Source of the DNA: Candidatus Poribacteria bacterium
GTDB taxonomy: Bacteria > Poribacteria > WGA-4E > WGA-3G
DNA length: 64,000 nucleotides
Assembly (NCBI GenBank): GCA_022394755.1
Contig: JAGFCA010000104.1
Location: 1 to 64,000 of the forward strand
Direction of reading: 5' to 3'
Positions 55,508 to 64,000 of the stretch are shown here, in pieces. Position 1 is the first letter of the stretch. Every line of letters starts with the position of its first letter. The notes under the pieces were generated by a model that searched no databases, was not told the origin of the DNA, and saw nothing but the letters and a program-made list of their open reading frames with translations. A program made the translations under genes and the position numbers.

Positions 55508-58456
55508 ATGAAAATTGAAGATGTAGAATTAATACATCATATCCTCGCTGGTGATGAAAGCGCATTTGTGCTATTGGTAGAGAAATATCAAAAGCAGGTA
55601 CATGCCCTTGTATGGCGTAAAATTGGTGATTTTCATATTGCTGAGGAGATTACACAAGACACCTTCCTAAAAGTTCATCAGAAACTCTCAACTCTGAAAG
55701 ACCCAAGACAATTCTCTGGATGGTTATATGTGATTGCAACACGAGAATGTCTCTCTTGGCTTCGTAAGAAGAAGATAGAAACTGAATCGTTGGAGGAGTC
55801 TGAGAATGAGTGGATAGATGAATCAGTCTATTCCCAATATGTTGTCGAAGAAAACGCAAAAGCGAGAGTTGATTCACAACGCGAAGTAGTAAAAAAGTTG
55901 CTTGCGAAACTTAAAGATAGTGAACGTACAGTAATGACACTCCACTATCTTGGTGAAATGACGGTTGAAGAGATCAGTCGTTTTTTAGGTGTATCTACAA
56001 GTGTTATTAAGATTCGTCTTCACAGGGCTCGACAACGGTTACAAAAGGAGGAAACTATGATTCGAGAAGCACTCAGGAACTTCCAACTTTCTCCAAATCT
56101 TACTGAAAACATCATTCAAAGGGTAGAAAACATCAAACCTACACCGACAAGTGCGAAACCGTTGATCCCTTGGATGGTAGGAGCATCGACAGTTCTTTTG
56201 ATAGTCTTGATGCTTGGTATGGGTACCAAATACTTAGCGCGTTTCCAACAACCTTATAGTTTAGATTTACAGTCTGAAACAACGGTGGAACTTGTTGACA
56301 CACCTATTACTCAGAATTTTGAAGTAACACCTGATACCCGCAATCGGTTAGGGATAAGTTTTGATGGACAAAGTAATAGTAATGGTAATGGACAAGAATC
56401 GAATCACGTATTAGCTGATACCGGAGACTATATCCAGTTGAAATTACCAGTAGGTGCTAAAGCACGACTTAGCAAAGGGAGAATCAATGACATAAGTTAT
56501 TCACCAGATGGTACTCGTATTGCTATAGGATGTTCTACAGGTGTATGGTTTTACGATGCTAACACAGGTGCTGAACTATCTTTATTTACCGAACACACAG
56601 TCCCGGTTGATAGTTTAGGATTTTCATCGGATGGAAAGATACTGGCAAGTGGAGAATATGATAGGATACTCTTATGGGATAATACGACCGGAAAACTTCT
56701 GAAGACACTTATAAGAGGTAAGGGAAAAATAGAGAAACTTAGATTCTTTGATAACGGCAGAGACCTTCTCTGTGAGGGTAGGAATATTGACTTAAGTGTA
56801 GTCTGGAATGTTGTTACTGGTGTGAAAACAAAGGATGTATACGATGAAATTCCACATAGAGGATATGGATTATTAAATAAAATTTTTGGAAATCAACCTA
56901 CTGCATGGCGTGTTTACCTTAAGAATATTAAGGATGATGGAATTTTGGCTATCGGGTATGATAATGGGAATATTAGGTTGAAGGACGCGGCAACTGGGAA
57001 AACTCTAAAATTTATTAAAGGCAATAAAGGATCTGTTACCTTGTTGATGTTTTCGCCGGATGGAAGACTACTTGTAGTAGGAGATGTAGATGGTACACTC
57101 AGTTTATGGGATGTCCCTACCGGTCAATTACTAAAGACCATATCTACCTATCACCTACATAATAGTAAAACCCTCACCTTCTCAAATGATGGAAAAATTT
57201 TGGCTTGTCAAGCAAGGACTGGTGGAATAGAACTGTGGGATGTTACCACAAGAACATTACGCGTTATACTTGAGGGGTCAATAGATAATAAATTTCTTGT
57301 GTTAGCATTCTCACCTGATGGACAAAGGATTTCTGGAGGAAATAAAAAGGGTGGAATAGAGACTTGGGACACCACTACTGGCGAAAAAGTGATCTCTTTT
57401 GCAACAAGACATATATCTGGAAATAACAAGCTGATTTATTCCCCTGACAGTAAAGTCATAGTGAGTAATTCTATAGAAACGATTTATTTTTGGGATGTCT
57501 TAAACTACACCCAATTATCCAAACGTATAACAATAGATCATGGGAATTCTGCTATAGTTTTTTCTCCTGGTGGCAGGACATTGGCAATTGCAGAAGGTTT
57601 TAAATATAATAAACATACCCATAGGACACATGTCAAAGAAGGTCTTAATGGCAAAGTGAGTTTATGGCAAACAGAAACAGGTATCAAGTTATACGATTTT
57701 AGGGTTGAATCATATATCGGAGAAATGCCTAAAAAACCCACAAAACGATATTTTCAAGGAGTAAGTCAAGTTGAATTTTCTCAAAATAGTAATCTCCTTG
57801 TCGTTGCCCAAAATTCAGATCGTGCTACTAAACAATACCAATTTAGTATATTCTTATGGAAAATCAAGGAGAATCCTAACAATTGGAAAATCAAGGAGAA
57901 TCCTAACAATTTGTCACACATCACACTTAAAGCCAGTGCAGATACAATTTTAAAAGGGCATACAGATAAAATTATCAAAATGTTATTTACTCAAAATAGT
58001 AAAATACTTGGGAGTATGAGTTTTGATGGATCAATAAGACTATGGGATGTCGACACTGGTGACCAAATAGATATTTTTCAATCAGATGGAAGCTATGCAT
58101 TGGCATTTTCTATGGATAGTAAGATATTTGCGATTGGACGCTATGATGGAACAATAAGTCTATGGGATATAGTTAATCAAAAGCAAATGGGTTTACTGAG
58201 TGCTGATGAGTCATCCTGGGAGAGTTTGGCATTTTCAACTAATAACAAAATTCTTGCAAGTGGGGATAAAAATGGAGTAATTCAACTATGGGATATTACT
58301 ACAAGGGATAAACTCTCTGACTTAAAAGGACATACCCAGACGGTAAACTCCTTAACTTTTTCACCTGATGGTACAACACTTACGAGTGGTAGCGTAGATG
58401 GTGCTATTTTTATCTGGGATCTTAACTCAAAAACTGGGGTTAACACACATCCTTAG
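55508..58456 (+). CDS. ECF sigma factor fused through a membrane helix to 14 WD40 repeats
   Basis: A 982-aa protein. Residues 1-180 are a complete ECF sigma-70 factor: region 2 (LIHHILAGDESAFVLLVEKY...EEITQDTFLKVHQKL) and region 4 (LKDSERTVMTLHYLGEMTVEEISRFLGVS). A transmembrane helix follows (about 221-243), and about residues 320-980 hold fourteen WD40-type repeats, each ending in a variant of LWD followed by TGK, enough for two seven-bladed propellers outside the membrane. There is no separate anti-sigma gene beside it. A perfect 27-bp tandem repeat (WKIKENPNN twice) lies inside one repeat. The 3' end overlaps the convergent tgt gene by 17 bp. AAAGGTATCCA precedes the ATG. Confidence 0.88.
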   Translation: MKIEDVELIHHILAGDESAFVLLVEKYQKQVHALVWRKIGDFHIAEEITQDTFLKVHQKLSTLKDPRQFSGWLYVIATRECLSWLRKKKIETESLEESENEWIDESVYSQYVVEENAKARVDSQREVVKKLLAKLKDSERTVMTLHYLGEMTVEEISRFLGVSTSVIKIRLHRARQRLQKEETMIREALRNFQLSPNLTENIIQRVENIKPTPTSAKPLIPWMVGASTVLLIVLMLGMGTKYLARFQQPYSLDLQSETTVELVDTPITQNFEVTPDTRNRLGISFDGQSNSNGNGQESNHVLADTGDYIQLKLPVGAKARLSKGRINDISYSPDGTRIAIGCSTGVWFYDANTGAELSLFTEHTVPVDSLGFSSDGKILASGEYDRILLWDNTTGKLLKTLIRGKGKIEKLRFFDNGRDLLCEGRNIDLSVVWNVVTGVKTKDVYDEIPHRGYGLLNKIFGNQPTAWRVYLKNIKDDGILAIGYDNGNIRLKDAATGKTLKFIKGNKGSVTLLMFSPDGRLLVVGDVDGTLSLWDVPTGQLLKTISTYHLHNSKTLTFSNDGKILACQARTGGIELWDVTTRTLRVILEGSIDNKFLVLAFSPDGQRISGGNKKGGIETWDTTTGEKVISFATRHISGNNKLIYSPDSKVIVSNSIETIYFWDVLNYTQLSKRITIDHGNSAIVFSPGGRTLAIAEGFKYNKHTHRTHVKEGLNGKVSLWQTETGIKLYDFRVESYIGEMPKKPTKRYFQGVSQVEFSQNSNLLVVAQNSDRATKQYQFSIFLWKIKENPNNWKIKENPNNLSHITLKASADTILKGHTDKIIKMLFTQNSKILGSMSFDGSIRLWDVDTGDQIDIFQSDGSYALAFSMDSKIFAIGRYDGTISLWDIVNQKQMGLLSADESSWESLAFSTNNKILASGDKNGVIQLWDITTRDKLSDLKGHTQTVNSLTFSPDGTTLTSGSVDGAIFIWDLNSKTGVNTHP
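57857..57910 (+). repeat. 27-bp perfect tandem direct repeat within the WD40 region
   Basis: Positions 57857-57883 and 57884-57910 are identical at every base and add WKIKENPNN twice to the reading frame. Lack of any synonymous difference indicates a very recent duplication. Confidence 0.9.
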
Positions 58457-59594
58457 TAGTCTGTCCTAACCCTACCAACGCACCAATATCCGGTACATCG
58501 GATGCAAGGGATGCAAAACTATCATCACAGATTGCACGTCGAATACCACGCATCAGACTGAGATAGAAATGCAAGTTGTGTAAGGTATGCAGCTGTGAAC
58601 CAAGAATCTCATTTTCGACATGCAGATGTCGGAGATAAGCACGTGTAAAATTCTGGCAAGTATAGCATGTACAATTTGGGTCAAGAGGACTAAAGTCACG
58701 CGTATATTTCGAGTTGCGAATTCGTACAATTCCTTCAGATGTAAACAACGATCCATTACGTGCATTCCGTGTCGGCATCACACAGTCAAACATATCAATA
58801 CCACAACGGACACCATATACCAAATCTTCAGGTGTTCCTACACCCATTAGATAGCGTGGTTTATCTTCTGGTAGTAATGGTGCGGTATATTCAAGCATCT
58901 CATACATTAAGTCCTTTTCTTCTCCTACGCTTAAACCACCGATTGCATATCCCGGAAAATCAATTGACACAGTCCCTTTCACACTTGCTTGACGAAGGTC
59001 GCGTTCCATCCCTCCCTGCACAATGCCAAATAACAGTTGATCAGAATTCTGATGTGCGTTTTTGCTTCGTTCTGCCCAACGCAGTGTCATCTCCATAGAA
59101 TTCTTGAGATAGTCGTATTCGTTAGGTAGTGCGGGACACTCATCAAATATCATGATGATATCTGCACCGAGTGCGTTCTGTATTTCAATTGAACGTTCCG
59201 GACTAATAAACCGTTCTGTACCATCTATAGGTGAACGAAATTCCACCCCTTCCTCTGTAATCTTTCGAAGTGGACCGAGACTAAATACCTGAAACCCACC
59301 ACTATCTGTTAAGATGGGTTTATCCCATCCCATAAACTTATGCAAGCCCCCTGCTTCTTGAACAACTTCATGTCCTGGACGTAGGTAAAGGTGATAGGTA
59401 TTTGCGAGGATTATTTCAGCTTGAATATGGTCAGTTAACGTTTCGGGAGTACACGCTTTCACAGTACCACGTGTGCCAACAGGCATAAAAATAGGGGTAT
59501 TCACTACCCCGTGGTTTGTTTGAAGTGTACCGATACGTGCTTCTGAATTCTGATCTTTATGTATCAGCTTATATGGGTTTTGGTTTGATTCCAT
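58440..59594 (-). CDS. tgt: tRNA-guanine transglycosylase (queuine tRNA-ribosyltransferase)
   Basis: A 384-aa TGT enzyme that exchanges guanine-34 in GUN anticodons of tRNA for the queuosine precursor. Catalytic residues lie in LTDSGGFQVFSL and FDCVMPTRNARNG; the substrate pocket region GIVQGG and a zinc site at the end (CTCYTCQNFTRAYLRHL) are visible. Length is normal. The 3' end overlaps the sigma-WD40 gene on the other strand. No other queuosine genes are adjacent. Confidence 0.97.
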   Translation of the reverse strand: MESNQNPYKLIHKDQNSEARIGTLQTNHGVVNTPIFMPVGTRGTVKACTPETLTDHIQAEIILANTYHLYLRPGHEVVQEAGGLHKFMGWDKPILTDSGGFQVFSLGPLRKITEEGVEFRSPIDGTERFISPERSIEIQNALGADIIMIFDECPALPNEYDYLKNSMEMTLRWAERSKNAHQNSDQLLFGIVQGGMERDLRQASVKGTVSIDFPGYAIGGLSVGEEKDLMYEMLEYTAPLLPEDKPRYLMGVGTPEDLVYGVRCGIDMFDCVMPTRNARNGSLFTSEGIVRIRNSKYTRDFSPLDPNCTCYTCQNFTRAYLRHLHVENEILGSQLHTLHNLHFYLSLMRGIRRAICDDSFASLASDVPDIGALVGLGQTTKDVC

Positions 59595-59627
59595 TGTTGC
59601 TATTTTAAAGATGGTGAAAGTTCTTTT

Positions 59628-59960
59628 CTAACTTAGTTCTATATTTACACTAACAATTTGTCCATTCTTAAGTGTGTTTAGCGTATTATTTACCTGAGGA
59701 ATTAGAGGGGCAAGATGTGTATAGCGATTACTTTCAGCATTCAATAATACAATACCTATTTGTAATTTATCTACGTTTTGCTGATATAGGAACCCTTTGT
59801 CCATTGTAATGAATGCATCAAAATTAACCGAGGCTTTGTGCAGCAGTTCTCCATTTTTCATGCCTTTCCATCCTTGATATTCTACAGTGGAGACCTCAAA
59901 AGATGACTCAAAGAGTTGTCTCAGCCTGTGAGGAAGATGCTCATCAAGCAACACGCGCAT
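59628..59960 (-). CDS. DUF5615 PIN-like domain protein (toxin-like)
   Basis: A 110-aa PIN-like protein. RVLLDEHLPHRL opens the fold with an acidic Asp-Glu pair, and DAFITMDKGFLYQQ supplies the second acidic site. It is preceded with a 17-bp overlap by a DUF433 gene; such pairs behave as VapBC-like toxin-antitoxin modules in family literature. I start it at the ATG at 59960 rather than the TTG three bases upstream. Confidence 0.82.
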   Translation of the reverse strand: MRVLLDEHLPHRLRQLFESSFEVSTVEYQGWKGMKNGELLHKASVNFDAFITMDKGFLYQQNVDKLQIGIVLLNAESNRYTHLAPLIPQVNNTLNTLKNGQIVSVNIELS

Positions 59961-60159
59961 CAACCAACTCCAGAGTCATCTGCAAGTATCCTACTGCCTG
60001 TTCCCGTGAAACTGTTGGAAAATCATCCAAAAACATGTCAAGTGAGTCCCCTGCTACAAGATGTTGAATTAGACTTTCTACAGGTACGCGTGTACCTGTG
60101 AAGACTAATGTACCATGCATCACACATTGATCTTGGGAGATAATCTGATCTTTTTTCAT
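59944..60159 (-). CDS. DUF433 family protein (antitoxin-like)
   Basis: A 71-aa DUF433 protein with the usual GTLVFTGTRVPVESLIQHLVAGDSLDMFLDDFP core followed by SREQAVGYLQMTLELV. DUF433 proteins contain a short helix-turn-helix and are commonly the antitoxin partner of DUF5615 PIN-like proteins; the partner gene follows with overlapping ends. GGAG lies upstream of the ATG at longish spacing. Confidence 0.85.
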   Translation of the reverse strand: MKKDQIISQDQCVMHGTLVFTGTRVPVESLIQHLVAGDSLDMFLDDFPTVSREQAVGYLQMTLELVDARVA

Positions 60160-60263
60160 TGCTCGCTTCTACTCCCGATATATTGTTGGTTTTACCATTT
60201 ATAGATAGCAAATGACAGGGCATTCGATGTTGGTTTATAACTTGTAGGTATACGTGACAATTC

Positions 60264-61088
60264 CTAAATAGTCAATGTGACCTCATCTTGCTTCACGATT
60301 TCTTTAATGTGTCCATACGGTTCAGAGGCAACTAATTCCAACGTCTCTGGTGATAAGCGATCCAGTATAGGTTGTGGAAGGCTATGTGTTCCAGCGAATT
60401 GTGGGAAATATCGTAATACAAGAAACCTTCTGTCCCTATCTTTCGGTTTCCATCGTAATACACCATGTGTAAGCAGTTCAGAAATAATTACAATATCCCC
60501 TGCTTTCGGTGTGATATTTACAAAAACCGGATCTTCAATTGGATCAATTCCGTCTGCTTCATCAAGTTCCAAAAGTTGCTTCGGTCTATCAAACTCACTT
60601 TTGTGTGACCCAGGAATTACAATCAATCCACCATCCCCAGGATATACGTCTGTAAAATATGGAAAGCATACGAAGTTATCGCAATAGATACTTCCGTTGC
60701 TTGCTTCGTACCGTGTGCTATACCAACCGTAATCATCCCGTGCACAATGTAAACCACCCGGATTTACATGTGCGTTTTCTCCTGCTTTCCATAAGTCATG
60801 TTTGTCGTGTTTAAGTGAACCTCTGCCAAACCGAGGTTGATTATCTGTGAGTTCTTTTATTATTGGCCAGAGTGCAGAATGCATCGTTAAACACTCAAGG
60901 GATTTATCAAAAGCGAAGCCGTGTTGATGTAATCCTTTCTGTTCAAATCCAGGAGGTAATTCATCTGCGGGGGTGTTAATATACTTATCAACTGCTTCTG
61001 TTGCTTGAGTCAAGGCATCTCCAGTGATTACATTCTCCAAATGAAGATATCCAGTTACATCAAATAGGTAGCGTTGTTTTGGTGTCAT
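60264..61088 (-). CDS. Phytanoyl-CoA dioxygenase (PhyH) family protein, unusual iron motif
   Basis: A 274-aa PhyH-family protein with IPGSHKSEFDRPKQ, KAGDIVIISELLTHGVLRWK and a late Arg (RRFLVLRYFP). The first iron site is not the usual His-x-Asp: the likely region reads GGLHCARDDYGWY, with His and Asp four residues apart. It may use a different ligand or be catalytically altered. It follows another PhyH gene on the same strand. AAGGATGAGAT precedes the ATG. Confidence 0.8.
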   Translation of the reverse strand: MTPKQRYLFDVTGYLHLENVITGDALTQATEAVDKYINTPADELPPGFEQKGLHQHGFAFDKSLECLTMHSALWPIIKELTDNQPRFGRGSLKHDKHDLWKAGENAHVNPGGLHCARDDYGWYSTRYEASNGSIYCDNFVCFPYFTDVYPGDGGLIVIPGSHKSEFDRPKQLLELDEADGIDPIEDPVFVNITPKAGDIVIISELLTHGVLRWKPKDRDRRFLVLRYFPQFAGTHSLPQPILDRLSPETLELVASEPYGHIKEIVKQDEVTLTI

Positions 61089-61119
61089 ATCTCATCCTTA
61101 CATCAAACTATCGTATCTA

Positions 61120-62010
61120 TTACACAGACATTTCAAAAGGTGTGCCAGTTACATTCCCTTTTACAAACGCATCACGGAATAGTGTTTGGCGTTTAGGTGG
61201 CATTGTTTCAAGGAGTGCTTGTGGTGGTCGTGAAAGTGACCATCGTCTATCAACAGAATTATATGCATTAAAAACAGCCACACGGTCAGTATCAGGATTT
61301 TGCCATGCTTGACCACTGTGTGTAATAGCTTCGGTGAAAATCACTACAGATCCAGCAGGACAAGAATAGGTATCCCAATAGTCCCACTCCTGTGTACGTG
61401 CTACTTCAGGAGCAGGATACGCTGCTTTATGACTCCCTGTAATGAACATCGTACCACCATCCTTTTTTCCTACAGGATTAAGTTCCCATACAACTCGTGT
61501 CAATCCGCTGAATGCTTGTCCGGGTAGGCATTGGTATTCATGACAATCACCAGATATGCGATGAAGACCATTCCCGTTATGTGCGCTAAAGGAGAAAGGT
61601 GGATCGTCTTCTGTAGAACGTAATGCCAAGAAACTCATCTCCATGCGGAAACCGTAGCATTCTTCAGATGCTAGATATGGGGATGCGAGAAATTCGTTTC
61701 CATACGCAACAACCACCGGATGGTCAATTAACTTCTCTAACGGACCACCGTAGGTAGAACGGTGAATACCTTCAATTGATTCAGGATCGTTTTTGAGACG
61801 GTAACAGTGATCCCGCATTTCCTCTATTTCCGACTCTGTCAGTACGCCGGGAACTAAGAGCCATCCGTTTTTATCAAACAGGTATTTTTGTTCTTGTGTC
61901 AAAGGCGTAATCTGTTTTCCATCAGCATTTGTTGTGGTAATATCCGACGCAGATTTTGCCATCGGTTTACCTAAATCCTTATTGAATTTGATGCCTATCT
62001 GTTCAGTCAT
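61120..62010 (-). CDS. Phytanoyl-CoA dioxygenase (PhyH) family protein
   Basis: A 296-aa PhyH-family protein, with an extra N-terminal stretch of about 35 residues before LTQEQKYLFDKNGWLLVPGVLTESE. It keeps GGTMFITGSHKAAYP and the distal iron His in FTEAITHSGQAW with a downstream Arg, but the proximal His-x-Asp is not obvious: the region reads AHNGNGLHRISGDCHE. It lies 31 bp upstream of the next PhyH gene and probably shares a transcript with it. Confidence 0.8.
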   Translation of the reverse strand: MTEQIGIKFNKDLGKPMAKSASDITTTNADGKQITPLTQEQKYLFDKNGWLLVPGVLTESEIEEMRDHCYRLKNDPESIEGIHRSTYGGPLEKLIDHPVVVAYGNEFLASPYLASEECYGFRMEMSFLALRSTEDDPPFSFSAHNGNGLHRISGDCHEYQCLPGQAFSGLTRVVWELNPVGKKDGGTMFITGSHKAAYPAPEVARTQEWDYWDTYSCPAGSVVIFTEAITHSGQAWQNPDTDRVAVFNAYNSVDRRWSLSRPPQALLETMPPKRQTLFRDAFVKGNVTGTPFEMSV

Positions 62011-62057
62011 AAGAATATCCTTTATTTAAAGTGGATTGAAATCACATTTACAAGTAG

Positions 62058-63041
62058 CTACCGTGTTCTTTTACCTAAGAAATAATCCAGATTTGACCCC
62101 ATTTTCTTTAAGAGGGGTAAAGTTAATTTATCAAGTTCTTCGATTATACTGCTTGAAGGTAAATACTCAAATACATGTAGGTTCATCTTTAGTTCATCCA
62201 CGTTTCGAGTACCAACAAGTATGCATGTAATTCCCTGTTTTGCCAATGTCCAAGCAATAGCAAGTCGACTCATTGGTATCTGTTCCTTTTCAGCGATCTT
62301 TCGGATACGTTCTAATGTAGCAAATACTTCCTCTTCTGCTCCGTGTTCACCATGTTTTGCCATGGGACGATCATTGCTAAAATGTCGGAAGCGGGAATGA
62401 ACAGGCGGTAGTTCATCAGCACTCTTATATTTTCCTGTCAATAAACCTTGTAATAGAGGCATATAACCTAAAATTCCGAGATTGTGTTTTTGACATAATG
62501 GTAGAAGTTCGACCTCAATTCCACGTGACAGTAGGTTGTAACATAGTTGATTCGCTATTACTTCAGTTCCAGTGTCAAGGGTTGCAGTCAGTTGTTCAAC
62601 ACCAAAGTTGCAAACGCCAATAGCACGAATGAGACCATCCTCACGTAATTTGTCTAATTCTACCATACTATCTTCAATGGCATAATCATCGTGGTACCAG
62701 TGAATCATGTAAATATCAATATAATCTGTTTGCAATCTCTGCAAACTGGCTTTACAACGTTCACGTATAATCTCTGGGTCAGGTGAACTAACTTTCGTAC
62801 CTATGACCGCTTCGTGTCGTCTATCCTTCAAAGCGATTCCGAGTGCTTCTTCGCTCCGTCCTTCGTTGTAACCTTCAGCAGTATCAAAGAAGTTTATCCC
62901 CGCATCTAATGCTGCGTGTGCAACTGCAGTAACATCGGACTGTGCTTGTGGACCCCAGTAATCTCCACCACCATAAGACCAACATCCAATACCCATCGGT
63001 GAAATTTCTATTTCGCTTTTTCCACAAGGACGCATTTCCAT
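62058..63041 (-). CDS. Aldo/keto reductase family oxidoreductase
   Basis: A 327-aa NADPH-dependent aldo/keto reductase. The fold is opened by GCWSYGGGDYWG, and the catalytic tetrad can be seen: Asp in NFFDTAEGYNEGRSEE (with Tyr), Lys in VIGTKVSSP and His in DIYMIHWYHDD. I start at the ATG at 63041, with GGAG seven bases upstream; a TTG six bases further upstream is less likely. It lies downstream of the TIM-barrel-like gene on the same strand. Confidence 0.92.
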   Translation of the reverse strand: MEMRPCGKSEIEISPMGIGCWSYGGGDYWGPQAQSDVTAVAHAALDAGINFFDTAEGYNEGRSEEALGIALKDRRHEAVIGTKVSSPDPEIIRERCKASLQRLQTDYIDIYMIHWYHDDYAIEDSMVELDKLREDGLIRAIGVCNFGVEQLTATLDTGTEVIANQLCYNLLSRGIEVELLPLCQKHNLGILGYMPLLQGLLTGKYKSADELPPVHSRFRHFSNDRPMAKHGEHGAEEEVFATLERIRKIAEKEQIPMSRLAIAWTLAKQGITCILVGTRNVDELKMNLHVFEYLPSSSIIEELDKLTLPLLKKMGSNLDYFLGKRTR

Positions 63042-63084
63042 TTTCAATCTCCGTGGAGGATTATTGATAGCCCGAAAACACGAT

Positions 63085-63924
63085 CTATTCTAATTCTGCA
63101 CATATTTCAGTAATCATTGCAGCATTTTCACCGATCTGATCAGAGAATTGCTGATACATTCCTAACAACAAGGCATCATTTGGTTTTGAGTTGTCTATGG
63201 CATATTTGAACTCATCACGTATTTGCTGCTGACTACCGATTGTTCTACCAGCAGCAAGTACTTTGAATATAAGGCAGGGCTTATTTGTTCGTTGAATAGT
63301 TTCGGACATCTCCTCACGATCTTCACGTGCGTACACCTCTCCTAATGGAGCATAGCCAAACTTTTCACGAAACTTGTCACTACCACCATGAAGGTTATAG
63401 AGAGCAGTCATATAATAGTCTATGTCCCATCCCTTATCTTCAGCAATATGTAGAAGCTTAGGATCATGTACAGATAACCCAACAAGAACACCTGTATCAC
63501 GAATTCGTTTGAGGATGTCTTGTAACAGATCAAATTTCTTTTCTCTGAGACAACGTTGACCGACCCCACCGCCGTGAGGTGCCATTCCAATAGGCTTCAT
63601 TTTTACATCTTCAAAAACCTTATCAGGGTTTTCGTACCATTCAGTACTCCAACTCAAACAGAACCAATGCATCGTTCCACCGGCATCACGGAATCGTTGT
63701 AGGTCAGATTGAGAACGTTCCGTAATACTATTTTGCCAACCGTTAATCCCCACTTCCTCTGCCCTTTTTAACGTCTTTACAACTTGCTCTGGTGTATTGA
63801 ATTCTTTTTGATGCTGTGACAAAAGATGATTAAAGTGAGAGAAACCGTAAAACGGATTATCACCAATGACCAATTTACTTAGCTCGTGATTACAAAATGA
63901 TATTTTCGGTAAGGTTGTTTCCAC
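63085..63924 (-). CDS. Uncharacterised protein, probable TIM-barrel fold
   Basis: A 279-aa protein of unrecognised family. KLVIGDNPFYGFSHFNHL near the start, alternating hydrophobic strand/helix segments and LLLGMYQQFSDQIGENAAMI near the end suggest a TIM barrel, related to aldo/keto reductase-like or sugar-isomerase-like proteins. GGAGGAAGATA precedes a GTG start. The adjacent aldo/keto reductase gene (43 bp gap) suggests a shared pathway. Confidence 0.6.
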   Translation of the reverse strand: METTLPKISFCNHELSKLVIGDNPFYGFSHFNHLLSQHQKEFNTPEQVVKTLKRAEEVGINGWQNSITERSQSDLQRFRDAGGTMHWFCLSWSTEWYENPDKVFEDVKMKPIGMAPHGGGVGQRCLREKKFDLLQDILKRIRDTGVLVGLSVHDPKLLHIAEDKGWDIDYYMTALYNLHGGSDKFREKFGYAPLGEVYAREDREEMSETIQRTNKPCLIFKVLAAGRTIGSQQQIRDEFKYAIDNSKPNDALLLGMYQQFSDQIGENAAMITEICAELE

Positions 63925-64000
63925 TATCTTCCTCCATACAATTGAATACTGTTATCGTATATAATGGATTTTGGATTAGGTGAATTAAGGCCATCTTCTA

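Overview
The window is about 40% GC and carries roughly fifty protein genes on both strands. No rRNA or tRNA genes were seen. Gene content points to an uncultivated marine or sponge-associated bacterium of the Poribacteria / Planctomycetes-like type: four phytanoyl-CoA dioxygenase (PhyH) family genes, two arylsulfatases, LamG-domain secreted proteins, a Gfo/Idh/MocA oxidoreductase, a ThuA-like protein, a bacterial microcompartment shell protein with its aldehyde dehydrogenase, and an ECF sigma factor fused to WD40 repeats. Candidatus Poribacteria is the best guess. It is an inference from gene content, not from a marker gene.

Layout. 1-3.4 kb: an IS630-type transposase cut by the window edge, then two paralogous LamG secreted proteins. 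3.5-5.1 kb: a GalU-like nucleotidyltransferase converging on a UPF0173 metallo-hydrolase. 5.1-18.5 kb (minus strand): an unusual cluster, in transcription order a 2,427-residue secreted/membrane protein (LysM, PA-like, degenerate M28 peptidase, coiled coil, FtsX-type permease), a 61-aa membrane protein, an OPT-like 14-TM-type protein, a protein with two internal repeats, a small EQG-repeat protein, a PqqD-like protein, a LolD/MacB-type ABC ATPase and a SelA-like PLP enzyme. 18.5-20.3 kb is a long AT-rich gap without genes. 20.3-25.1 kb: ridA-like, fabV and thuA-like in one operon, an Nramp-like transporter, and a PhyH gene. 25.2-25.65 kb: a MITE-like palindromic element built from nested inverted repeats.

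25.8-29.6 kb: a third LamG protein, dnaK behind a sigma-54-type promoter sequence, and an outer-membrane-like protein. 29.7-33.6 kb (minus): a TCA-cycle cluster of a divergent citrate synthase, icd and mdh. 34.0-35.9 kb: microcompartment shell protein and acylating aldehyde dehydrogenase. 36.1-39.4 kb: ligA, then an XRE regulator with an ImmA/IrrE peptidase on the opposite strand. 40.1-45.6 kb: a phosphohexomutase, a Ycf48-like propeller, a Gfo/Idh/MocA oxidoreductase and a PhyH protein. 45.6-47.5 kb: an AAA ATPase with a DUF4276/TOPRIM-like partner, possibly a defence pair. 47.5-50.5 kb: two tandem sulfatases. 50.6-55.3 kb: a pantoate-kinase-like GHMP kinase, a membrane protein, a PfkB kinase and an ABC ATPase. 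55.5-58.5 kb: the sigma-WD40 fusion. 58.4-64 kb (minus): tgt, a DUF433/DUF5615 toxin-antitoxin-like pair, two PhyH proteins, an aldo/keto reductase and a TIM-barrel-like protein.

The most promising material is the 6.3-18.5 kb cluster with its nested-domain pseudo-peptidase/permease, the membrane-tethered sigma factor carrying fourteen WD40 repeats, and the MITE-like element. Several start codons were moved downstream to ATG or GTG codons preceded by a clear Shine-Dalgarno sequence; each case is stated in its entry.
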